From NCBI RefSeq assembly GCF_000250985.1, contig NW_013524646.1, forward strand, positions 345,913 to 409,912: a DNA stretch of 64,000 bases, read 5' to 3'. Every line of letters starts with the position of its first letter. Positions within the stretch are counted from its first letter, which is position 1. The translations under genes were made by a program, and so were the position numbers. This document shows positions 49,006 through 56,828 of the stretch, one piece after another. The notes under the pieces are model-generated. The model did no database searches. It was not told the DNA's origin and saw nothing but the letters and a program-made list of their open reading frames with translations. Source of the DNA: Nematocida parisii ERTm1 (lineage: Eukaryota > Microsporidia).

Positions 49006-51993
49006 TTAATCCAAAATTTGTCTATTCTTTAAAAATACAACATACTTTTCTAGCAAATAACTAAGTTTTTTTGCATACTCTGGGTTGTTTTTAATTAAAC
49101 CATGCACGTTTACTACTACTTTTTGGCAAAAGTATGCGTGCTTAAATTTAGATATCGACATATTAATATTTTCATCTGTATATTCGTACTTAATTCCTCC
49201 CTTGGTGATAAAATTCTCGTCAACCACAATTCTATCAAAGAGCATTGATGTAATCTTGTTGAATTTATCAGATTCAAAGGATAGTTTAAGCCAAACTAAC
49301 CACATATCATTGGCTGTTATAACTGCTTTATATTCTGGAAGTTTTCTGTCTATGCCGTTTAAAAATGCTTCAATTTCTAGTAATGGACTTATAGACGTAC
49401 CATACCGCGTTAGTATAGAAAAAAGTTTAATCTTAGTGGAGGAATCAAAGGTTCGTATTATAACTGTGAAAAAACAGTTTGTATGCTTTTCTACCACCAA
49501 ATACGCCTTTAAAATCTCCAAATTCCCGCTAAGCAGGCTGTTATTGTTTATATAATGCACATAGTACGCGCACGATGAGTCTAAATTAATATTTCTATCA
49601 ACTGTCGTTGAGGGCACACTAACTTTTGTACAGAAACTTTTGTATAACCCTCCTCTATATAATGGATTGAAACAAACACGATTCACTGTATTTAAATTAT
49701 TTAACGGAAGACTTCCTATCATATTAGACAGAAGGCGTGCCCATGGATCGGTTTCTTCTAATGGATACCCTATGAGACACTTCCTAATACAATGTATCAT
49801 ATTTATTCTATCTTTAGCTTTTTTAAACGTATTATATAAAAAAAGCTTTTCTATTGGATAGAAATAAATATTTTTCCCTAATAAATCTATATTTTCTTCG
49901 GAATAATTGCTTGAGCCTTCTTCTTCACTCAGTATTTTTTCTACACAATGTATAAGCAGGAAATCTGTTAGAGTTTTTTCGGGCTCATTCTCAATAATGT
50001 TCTTGTTATTACTTATTTCGTTGATTTTTATATCTGTCAAGATGCTGGCGCTACTGGGGAAGGATTCAGTCCATAAATGCTCAATAGTATGGTTCAATTT
50101 TATTCCTCCTTCTAAATTTAAATAACTATATGTTATAACTACTTCTCCCAATATATCCATTTGCTCATTATTATTTAAACGCTTTGACATACTTAAAATT
50201 TCTATCTTTACTTTTCTGCTAGGAAATTCTGAGTTTTCTTCTATAATATATTTCTTGGAGAGTGATAAAATTAATTCTTTCATATATAATTTCACTTTTT
50301 TAAATAGCATATTCTGGCTTTCGCGCTTTTTTAGCAGAGTATTGAGCTCTTTAAATGATTCTTCTTCTTCAGAATATCTTCCAGTTATTTCGGCAATGAC
50401 ATATAGCATATTTATTATACCAGGCGCAAGCTCATTCCTATTTTCTTTTAGATACCTAATATTCTCATTCTCTAGATCCGCCACTACTTTACTCCACTCC
50501 ATATGCATCTCGTATGTATCAGTCTCCAGTTGTTTATTGTACGTATCAAAGAACCTTTTCAAGTCCGGTGATACTTCTCCCATATGATCTATATTATACT
50601 CTTTAGTCTTTGGATCATATGCTAAACAGCAAAACAAGCTAAGCAATCCAGCCTCAACACAGTTACTGTATATGTTACTACTATCAAAGGAATCTTCTTT
50701 TCTATTATATGATGAAATAGCTTTATATTCAGGCGCATCTATACTACCAGAGAATGGAAATACATCTTCTAGAGGAGACTCTTTATATACTATATCCATT
50801 ATATCTATTCTATGCTTTGCATTACTTGTATTGGCATTACTGGATTTCACAAAGCACTTATTAACAATGCTTTCAAGATATTTCACTTCGTTATTTGATC
50901 CTTCACTCTTTTTCTGTTCTATACACTCTTTAAGCATAGAATATACTGTCTTTGCAAACTCAATTATTTTTTCTTCACCATCCAAATACTTGAATATATA
51001 ATACTGTATTAGCCACCTTGCATTATTTAAAAACTTACCGGTTTTAAACTCTTCATATGTTCTTGGTTCAGCATATTCACCCCCTTCTCGTATATCTGGG
51101 TTTGTTTTGTTGTCTATAAAGAAGTTTATAACATTGGCTGCTCTTTTTTGTGATACTGATCTTGCAGCCTTTTTGCTATTTGCATTCGTTTTATTGCGTT
51201 TGTATTTCATATTTAGAGAGAATATATTTTTTTTGTCTTTGCCTTCTTTGCTGTCTTTTTTGCTTCCAGTTTTACCTTCTTTTAATTTTCTTTTTTTACT
51301 TTCCTTCTTGATTTCTAGTTTACTCAAATTTAAGTCTTCTGGTTTATTTTCCTTCTCAGATTTTGCTATAATCTCTTTCAAGACTAGCATTGGGCCAGTT
51401 TTACTATGTTCTACTTTCAGTGGTATATCCACTCCTTCTGCTAATAGAAACAAACAAGCTAAAATATCAATTTTATGCTTACTCACATGCTCAAACTGAA
51501 GAAATCTAATGAATGAATCTTTTCTAGAAGTATGTATTGACAAACTTCCAGTTAGAGAAGGAAATAACTCTATCAATGTTTGATGGTAGTCTTCAATATA
51601 CGACGCCTTTTTCTCTTTTTCTTTATTCTTTTCTTTAGTAGGATTTTCTGTTGCCTCTTCTTCCTTTTCTTTAGTAAAGAGATTTTTATATGCCATATCC
51701 TTATTATAGTCTCTTGTTGACTCTATTTTTACATTATTTTCACTATTTTCATTATCTGTAACACATAGACTGTAATCTACATCTACACCCGGTGATAAAA
51801 TCCGCATTTCAAACATTAAATTGAACTTCTCAGAAATAAATTCTCGTGTGGGGGATAGTGGTCCATTTACTCTTATACACATCCCATCTCCTATTTCCCT
51901 GCTATGTATCTCTCCATAACTTCTCATCCCTACATTACAGTGCATCTGATATAAAGTAACTATCATAATCATAAACTCTTTTCTTATGTGCAT
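49006..51993 (-). CDS. secreted large-family protein (member 4), inverted paralogue of member 3
   Basis: This 995-residue protein opens with the signal-like EFMIMIVTLYQMHCNVG and carries every block listed for member 3, often without any substitution. The whole segment around YSNCVEAGLLSLFCC to MLYVIAEITG is one example. It is longer because of Lys/Glu-rich insertions near residue 110 (EKNKEKEKKAS) and near residues 220-275 (KKESKKRKLKEGK and following). The near identity and inverted placement mark a recent duplication or ongoing gene conversion. The lysine-rich regions are the only strongly divergent parts. No known domain is recognised. Confidence 0.85.
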   Translation of the reverse strand: MHIRKEFMIMIVTLYQMHCNVGMRSYGEIHSREIGDGMCIRVNGPLSPTREFISEKFNLMFEMRILSPGVDVDYSLCVTDNENSENNVKIESTRDYNKDMAYKNLFTKEKEEEATENPTKEKNKEKEKKASYIEDYHQTLIELFPSLTGSLSIHTSRKDSFIRFLQFEHVSKHKIDILACLFLLAEGVDIPLKVEHSKTGPMLVLKEIIAKSEKENKPEDLNLSKLEIKKESKKRKLKEGKTGSKKDSKEGKDKKNIFSLNMKYKRNKTNANSKKAARSVSQKRAANVINFFIDNKTNPDIREGGEYAEPRTYEEFKTGKFLNNARWLIQYYIFKYLDGEEKIIEFAKTVYSMLKECIEQKKSEGSNNEVKYLESIVNKCFVKSSNANTSNAKHRIDIMDIVYKESPLEDVFPFSGSIDAPEYKAISSYNRKEDSFDSSNIYSNCVEAGLLSLFCCLAYDPKTKEYNIDHMGEVSPDLKRFFDTYNKQLETDTYEMHMEWSKVVADLENENIRYLKENRNELAPGIINMLYVIAEITGRYSEEEESFKELNTLLKKRESQNMLFKKVKLYMKELILSLSKKYIIEENSEFPSRKVKIEILSMSKRLNNNEQMDILGEVVITYSYLNLEGGIKLNHTIEHLWTESFPSSASILTDIKINEISNNKNIIENEPEKTLTDFLLIHCVEKILSEEEGSSNYSEENIDLLGKNIYFYPIEKLFLYNTFKKAKDRINMIHCIRKCLIGYPLEETDPWARLLSNMIGSLPLNNLNTVNRVCFNPLYRGGLYKSFCTKVSVPSTTVDRNINLDSSCAYYVHYINNNSLLSGNLEILKAYLVVEKHTNCFFTVIIRTFDSSTKIKLFSILTRYGTSISPLLEIEAFLNGIDRKLPEYKAVITANDMWLVWLKLSFESDKFNKITSMLFDRIVVDENFITKGGIKYEYTDENINMSISKFKHAYFCQKVVVNVHGLIKNNPEYAKKLSYLLEKYVVFLKNRQILD

Positions 51994-52212
51994 ATCTCTA
52001 TTATTAAAAATAAAAATTGTTTAAATTATTATGAGATGCAAGGGGTGTTTTCTGGTTCTCACGGTGGTGTTCTAGAAGGTTCTTGTTTTATTTATTGTGT
52101 GCTGATATATTTGTTTTTTATTGATTATGACTGTTCTCATTATTCCCTATAAGTTCTACTAAGGTATAAAATTTAAAAGTAATTAAAATATAAAGAAATA
52201 TCTATTATAATA

Positions 52213-52553
52213 TGTGACGTACTCACAAGGAGTAACACCACCGCCACCCTGCTACGTAGCCAAGAGATAGAAGAGAGTGAAAGGAAAGAGCTCTTTATTG
52301 TCTTTAGGATGCGGCCTAAGCCTGCGCGGACTAGGCGTCCCCGGCGCAGCTGTGTTAGGCCTGGCGCTGAAGTTAAGCTGTCGATGCTTCTCTGAGCCTT
52401 CTCCTAAATTGGGGGAAGAGCTCCGGTTAAATAGTCGCAAGTTGATATACCGATTCAGAGATCCCGGCCTTTGTTTTGGCGAGATCACCGCACAAGATGA
52501 CGCGCAGATGGATCGCCTTCCGGGGCACACATCTGAGTGGTGATGTCATCACA
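52213..52553. mobile_element. GC-rich island, solo-LTR-like
   Basis: About 340 bases are strikingly GC-rich within AT-rich DNA. They begin TGTGACGTACTCACA and end GATGTCATCACA, so the ends have the TG...CA form with short inverted TGTGA/TCACA termini usual for LTRs. Inside is GGAAAGAGCTCTTTATTGTC, which could serve as a transcription end region. Both strands show an open frame of about 90 codons, but these look accidental for GC-rich DNA. No target-site duplication and no second copy are seen, so a solo LTR or other foreign fragment is an inference. Confidence 0.45.
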
Positions 52554-52789
52554 ACTACTAATACTATTTATTATACTACTACTATACTACTACTAATACT
52601 ATTATTATACTATTTATTATACTATACATCTTCACATCTCCTATATATTCCCCTCTATCCTTCTCCTATTCTCTAATATACTATACATCGTCTCCTCCCC
52701 GTTCTCATCCATATCCTCTTCTGCTTTATCTTATTTCATATCTCTTTTCTATTACTTTGGCTCCATTCACTGTTATCTTTATAAGTGTG

Positions 52790-53638
52790 TTATTGCTTAC
52801 CTTTATATCCGCTATTGTCCTTATTTATATACTTAATAATCCTCTTAATAGTGGTAATATCCCCTATTAATAATACTTTCTCTAACCGTATAATTATATC
52901 TATTACTTCTGATATCTCTGTTTTTCTATCTATCTCCGTTATATTTATGTTGTTGTGCCTTATATTATACTTCCCCTTCACTTGTATTATATTTACTATA
53001 TTATACATCTGTACTACCCGGGTTATATTTATATTATTATACATATATAATACATACTTATTCTTTAACTGTATTAATATATCATTAATACTATATAATA
53101 TATCTGTGTCATCCTTATAGTATATATTATACCCCGTATTAATTACCTTTAAATTAGTAAATTTAGTTAATAAATACAGTTTGCTTATTACTTTTATATT
53201 CTTATGGTTAATTAAGTTTCTTTTTATGTTATTTATTAATATAAATAATTTCTCTTTATAGTTCTTATAATACACTGTATTATTGTTATTAACACATATA
53301 CTATTAAACTCTGTATCATACGGGATATCTTTAGTCTCCTGTATTATTATGATGTATTTAGTGTTTGTTGTATACTCTTCTGTATAATACTCTTCTCTAC
53401 TGTATTCTATGTCATTTATCATGATTATATTTGAACTTTTACTTATCCTTATGAAATATTCCCTGCATTTTAGTTCATTTGGGGTTATCCCATTAAAATT
53501 CGGGTTTATTAATGAGATCTTTAATCCTTTCATTTCAATATAAGATATGTAATACTTATTACATAATGTATATTTGATTGACTTAAATATATATTCAGAT
53601 ATTTCATCTTTTATGCCTTCTATTATTATTACAGTCAT
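52790..53638 (-). CDS. hypothetical protein, possible degenerate AAA+-like fold
   Basis: This 282-residue protein was given the ATG at 53638, ten bases from the divergent gene at 53649. The frame continues to 53725 but would overlap that gene. The order of predicted strands and helices (MTVIIIEG, a helix, YISYIEMKG, then SSNIIMINDIEY, then KYIIIIQETK, then a helical part) resembles a clamp-loader-like AAA+ module. Both the P-loop and the acidic Walker B pair are missing, so it could not be an ordinary ATPase. It is very Ile/Asn/Tyr-rich, as expected from the local base composition. No family is firmly recognised. Confidence 0.55.
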   Translation of the reverse strand: MTVIIIEGIKDEISEYIFKSIKYTLCNKYYISYIEMKGLKISLINPNFNGITPNELKCREYFIRISKSSNIIMINDIEYSREEYYTEEYTTNTKYIIIIQETKDIPYDTEFNSICVNNNNTVYYKNYKEKLFILINNIKRNLINHKNIKVISKLYLLTKFTNLKVINTGYNIYYKDDTDILYSINDILIQLKNKYVLYMYNNINITRVVQMYNIVNIIQVKGKYNIRHNNINITEIDRKTEISEVIDIIIRLEKVLLIGDITTIKRIIKYINKDNSGYKGKQ

Positions 53639-53648
53639 AAAATAAAAA

Positions 53649-53849
53649 ATGAAAATATTTCCAAGCACCATAAAGCAGGAAGAAGAAATATTAGAAATAA
53701 TATTAAATGAGAGAGAAGAGATCATAATATATGATACAATATATAAAAAGTATACATTAAATATGATACAATGTGTAGAAATATTTATAGAAGAATATTC
53801 TACAAATAAATTTATTACATTCTTAAAGGAATTAAGTATAATTAAATAA
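53649..53849 (+). CDS. small hypothetical protein
   Basis: A 66-residue, mostly helical, acidic protein (starts MKIFPSTIKQEEEILEI). Its ATG lies ten bases from the divergent ATG at 53638, and its stop is 73 bases before the Sm-like gene on the same strand. The clean spacing with both neighbours supports a real gene. Its family is unknown. Confidence 0.5.
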   Translation: MKIFPSTIKQEEEILEIILNEREEIIIYDTIYKKYTLNMIQCVEIFIEEYSTNKFITFLKELSIIK

Positions 53850-53922
53850 ATAATGTAGTATAAGTAATATATAATACATAAAGTATTAAAAATAAAATAA
53901 TTTACATAATGTGTAATATATA

Positions 53923-54117
53923 ATGTATAAGGAATTACTTAACTGTATTAATAAGACTATCACAATAGCAGTTAAACACAATGAAGTAACAGAAATAACA
54001 GGAGAATTATTAGGGATAGATGAACATTTAAACATTATCATAAGAAGTAATCAGAATATCACATTATATTACACCAGATATATTATAGAATATATACTAC
54101 CAATACATAATACATAA
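53923..54117 (+). CDS. Sm-like (LSm) protein
   Basis: The 64-residue protein has the layout of an Sm fold. An N-terminal helix is followed by KTITIAVKHNEVTEITGELL, GIDEHLNIII (the Sm1 motif with its D..LNI core) and, at the end, a short Sm2-like segment RYIIEYILP. Sm and LSm proteins form rings on U-rich RNA for splicing, U6 stability or mRNA decay. The type cannot be decided by eye; the ending resembles LSm2 or SmF-like members. At 64 residues it is at the lower size limit. Because splicing is reduced or lost in several microsporidia, a role in mRNA decay is possible. Confidence 0.65.
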   Translation: MYKELLNCINKTITIAVKHNEVTEITGELLGIDEHLNIIIRSNQNITLYYTRYIIEYILPIHNT

Positions 54118-54587
54118 TACACAATATATACTACTTAATACATAATACACAATATATACTACTTAATACATAATACACAATAAGTAATACATACTACACA
54201 ATACATAATATATACTACTTAATACACAATACATAATAAATAGACATAACATAATACTACATACTACTATATACATAATATATAATATATTCTATTACTT
54301 ATTACTATATTCTATTACTTATTATACTATTGCTATTATATTCTATTACTTATTACTATATTCTATTACTTATTATACTATTATCATTATATTCTATTAC
54401 TTATTATACAATGTTTTATATTTTATAATTTTATTTTTACTTATTATACATTGTATAATAAATAGTATTTATTACATAATACCTAGAAATTAATTTATAA
54501 ATATTCTTAATTTTAGTCTTTTATTTGTTCTAGAATTGAAATATTCTTATTTTTTATTTATGATTCTTCTAAAACAACCCCTGTAAA
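54118..54587. repeat. AT-rich simple-repeat tract
   Basis: The first part is made of AATACATAATACACAATATATACTACTT units (54100-54245). The next part is ATATTCTATTACTTATTA units (about 54285-54410). The last 100 bases before histone H3 are less repetitive and hold its promoter. No gene is seen. Confidence 0.7.
54570..54587 (+). promoter_or_regulatory. C-rich element upstream of histone H3 ATG
   Basis: The leader reads AACAACCCCTGTAAA before the ATG, with CCCC at 54578-54581 (-7 to -10). It parallels the C-rich elements before uS17 and eL27, the other genes here expected to be very highly expressed. Confidence 0.4.
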
Positions 54588-55007
54588 ATGGCAAGAACAA
54601 AGCAGACAGCAAGGAAGAGCACAGGAGGAAAAGCACCAAGAAAACAATTAGCAACTAAAGCAGCCAAGAAAAGTACAACACCAGCAGTGGGAGGAAGCAT
54701 AAAGAGACCACACAGGTACAGAGCAGGCACTGTTGCACTTAAAGAAATCCGAAGGTACCAGAAGTCTACAGAACTTCTTATAAGAAAGCAGCCCTTCCAG
54801 AGAATGGTAAGAGGGATATGCCAAGAATTCAAATCAGATTCAAGATTCCAAGGGAGTGCACTTGCATCACTACAAGAAGCAACAGAAGCATTCATAATTG
54901 GATTATTTGAAGATGCCAATGATTGTGCTATTCATGGCAGAAGGGTTACAGTAATGCCCAGGGACATACAATTAGCTATGAAAATCAGAGGTAGATACAG
55001 ACCTTAA
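54588..55007 (+). CDS. HHT1: histone H3
   Basis: The 139-residue protein is a core histone H3. The tail opens [20 protein letters not shown], so the lysine 4, 9, 14 and 18 sites are kept. Beyond it the chain differs from the near-universal sequence. Arginine 26 is a lysine before K27-S28, and two extra residues lie in the [14 protein letters not shown] stretch, which shifts the K36 equivalent by two. The histone-fold helices are recognisable ([46 protein letters not shown]), with FKSDSRF in place of FKTDLRF. The C-terminus RYRP is altered. It is a canonical-type H3 rather than CENP-A, since the tail sites and loop 1 length are conserved. The start follows a CCCC element. Confidence 0.97.
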   Translation: MARTKQTARKSTGGKAPRKQLATKAAKKSTTPAVGGSIKRPHRYRAGTVALKEIRRYQKSTELLIRKQPFQRMVRGICQEFKSDSRFQGSALASLQEATEAFIIGLFEDANDCAIHGRRVTVMPRDIQLAMKIRGRYRP

Positions 55008-55705
55008 CCAGAATTAGTAAAAAGTATCACATTCATTATATTTACATTTATTATCTTTATTATGCCACACAGTACAAGCACACACAGTACATACAGTATA
55101 ATTAGTCTATTAATATACAGGAGTAGTAATAATTGGTCTATTAATATACAGTATAATTAGTCTATTGGTCTATTAATATATTATACTTACTCCTAGTGAC
55201 AGCCTGCCAATAATATACAATAATATAATACAGACTAATATAATACAAACACAGAAGGAATAGGAGTAGTATTAGTAATAGTAATAGGAGTATACAGAAG
55301 GAATAGAGTATATAGTAATAATTAGTCTATCTATAGTATGTATATATAGTATGTATACAGTAATAATTAGTCTATATAGTATACAAAAGTATGTATATAC
55401 GTATACAGTAATAATTAGTCTATATAGTATACAGTATAATTAGTCTATGTATATTGTAATAGTATGTATACAGTAGTATGTATACTTATCCTATTGTATC
55501 TATTGTATATACAGTAATAATTAGTCTATTAGTCTATTAGTCTATTATACATATTTACCCTAGTAGTATAGTAATAATTAGTCTATGCATATCCTATATA
55601 TATAATTAGTCTATTATTATACTGTGTATCATGTGTCCTGTATATAATTAGTCTATTAGTCTATTAGTATACTGTAATAACTTAGTCTATTGTATATTAT
55701 ATTTA
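55008..55705. repeat. ATTAGTCTAT repeat array
   Basis: The interval between H3 and the Rab gene carries at least ten copies of TAATTAGTCTAT, spaced irregularly, often as TCTATTAGTCTATTAG runs or joined by AGTATACAGTAATA. Other intergenic tracts in the window use different words, so this is a locus-specific array. No gene is seen. Confidence 0.75.
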
Positions 55706-56311
55706 TTAATTAATACAGCACCATCCATTAATATTATCATCACTTTCTATATTAACCCGCTGCTTGATTTTATTATCTGGTATGCTTATCATTATACTCT
55801 CAGCAATTGTTTTAAATGATAAATCAATCCCTTCCCCTGTCTTTGCTGATACTTTATTATATCCTATTATATTGATGTTCTCTGTTTTATACTTACTTAT
55901 AAAATTAGAGATATCTTCATCAGATACTTTAACTGTGTTTGTGTCTATCTTATTGGCTAGTATGAATATTATTATGTTATTGTTGATATTATTGCTTATC
56001 TCGGATATCCATCCTTTTAAATCATTAAAACTGTCTTCATCTGAGATATCAAATACTAATAATATTCCATTGGCATTTCTGTAGTAACTGGATGTGATGG
56101 TTCTGAATCTTTCTTGTCCTGCGGTGTCCCATAGTTGTAATTTGACTGCTTTATCATTGACTAGGATATTCTTCATTTTAAAATCAACCCCAATTGTTGT
56201 ACCGTAAGTTTCTTTATAAATACTGTCTGTGTACCTTAATAATATACATGTTTTGCCTACACCACTGCTGCCTACCACTAGAATTTTAAATAGGGCGTAC
56301 TCCTCATGCAT
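55706..56311 (-). CDS. Rab-family small GTPase (Rab1/Ypt1- or Rab8/Sec4-like)
   Basis: This 201-residue GTPase has all Rab guanine-nucleotide motifs. It shows P-loop GSSGVGKT, switch I with YGTTIGVDFKMK, switch II WDTAGQERFRTITSSYYR, NKID and SAKTG. The RFRTITSSYYR block is shared by Rab1, Rab8 and Sec4, all secretory pathway Rabs. The C-terminus is WCCIN, so the prenylated pair of cysteines lies two residues before the end (a CCxx type). It would control ER-Golgi or post-Golgi vesicle traffic. The closest subfamily needs a tree. Confidence 0.93.
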   Translation of the reverse strand: MHEEYALFKILVVGSSGVGKTCILLRYTDSIYKETYGTTIGVDFKMKNILVNDKAVKLQLWDTAGQERFRTITSSYYRNANGILLVFDISDEDSFNDLKGWISEISNNINNNIIIFILANKIDTNTVKVSDEDISNFISKYKTENINIIGYNKVSAKTGEGIDLSFKTIAESIMISIPDNKIKQRVNIESDDNINGWCCIN

Positions 56312-56828
56312 TAATAAAAGTAAAAATAAAAATATTTATACCACATAATGTAATAAGTAATAATTATACCACATAGTGTAATAAGTAATAATAATAAGCA
56401 ATAGTTATATCACATAATGTAATAAGTAATAATGATAAGCAATAGTTATACCATATAGTGTAATAAGTAATAATAATAAGCAATAGTTATACCACATAGT
56501 GTAATAAGTAATAATATAATGGTATTAGTGTATTATATGTTATATATTATATATAATGTAATAAGTAATAGTATATGTATTATAATAAGATAAGTAGTAG
56601 TATACTCATTACACATAGTGTATTATATTTTACTTATTACTATTAGTGTATTATATTGTATTATTTTTTGCTATTAGTGTATTATGTTTTACTTATTGTG
56701 TATGGTGTATTATATTGTGTTACTTTTTACATATACTGCATTATGTTTCATAATTTATAATCAATTGTTTAGTATGTTTTAATATGAAACATTCTCTCAA
56801 ATATAACTAAATTCCTTGTTGTTATAAA
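56312..56828. repeat. AT-rich tract with a 41-base tandem repeat
   Basis: At 56340-56515 a 41-base unit (CCACATAGTGTAATAAGTAA, then TAATAATAAGCAATAGTTATA) recurs about four times with few changes. It includes the CACATAGTGTAATAAGT word that is dispersed elsewhere. The remainder (56516-56760) has irregular copies of GTGTATTATATTTTACTTATT. No gene is seen. Confidence 0.8.

Larger units (their letters stand above)
43935..52030. repeat. large inverted duplication (two ~3-kb arms, ~2-kb spacer)
   Basis: The left arm (about 43935-46920) and the right arm (about 48945-52030) are inverted copies. Each holds one family gene plus about 40 bases upstream and about 90 bases downstream. Shared flanks include AATAATAGAGATATGCACATAA before the starts and ACTCTCTAATA.AGACATTTTAAAAATAAT after the stops. 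Long stretches of the two proteins are identical. The arms enclose a spacer with broken genes. Confidence 0.85.

Noticed and set aside
52360-52410. GAAGTTAAGC resembling the 5S rRNA core
   Set aside because: The following bases do not match 5S rRNA and no terminal stem is present.
52252-52543. Open frames of about 90 codons on both strands in the GC-rich island
   Set aside because: Both strands are open across the same GC-rich segment, no product is recognisable, and the ends look like those of a mobile element.
55008-55705. CRISPR-like array of ATTAGTCTAT repeats
   Set aside because: The repeats are about 12 bases long, irregularly spaced and without unique spacers of constant length, in a eukaryotic genome.
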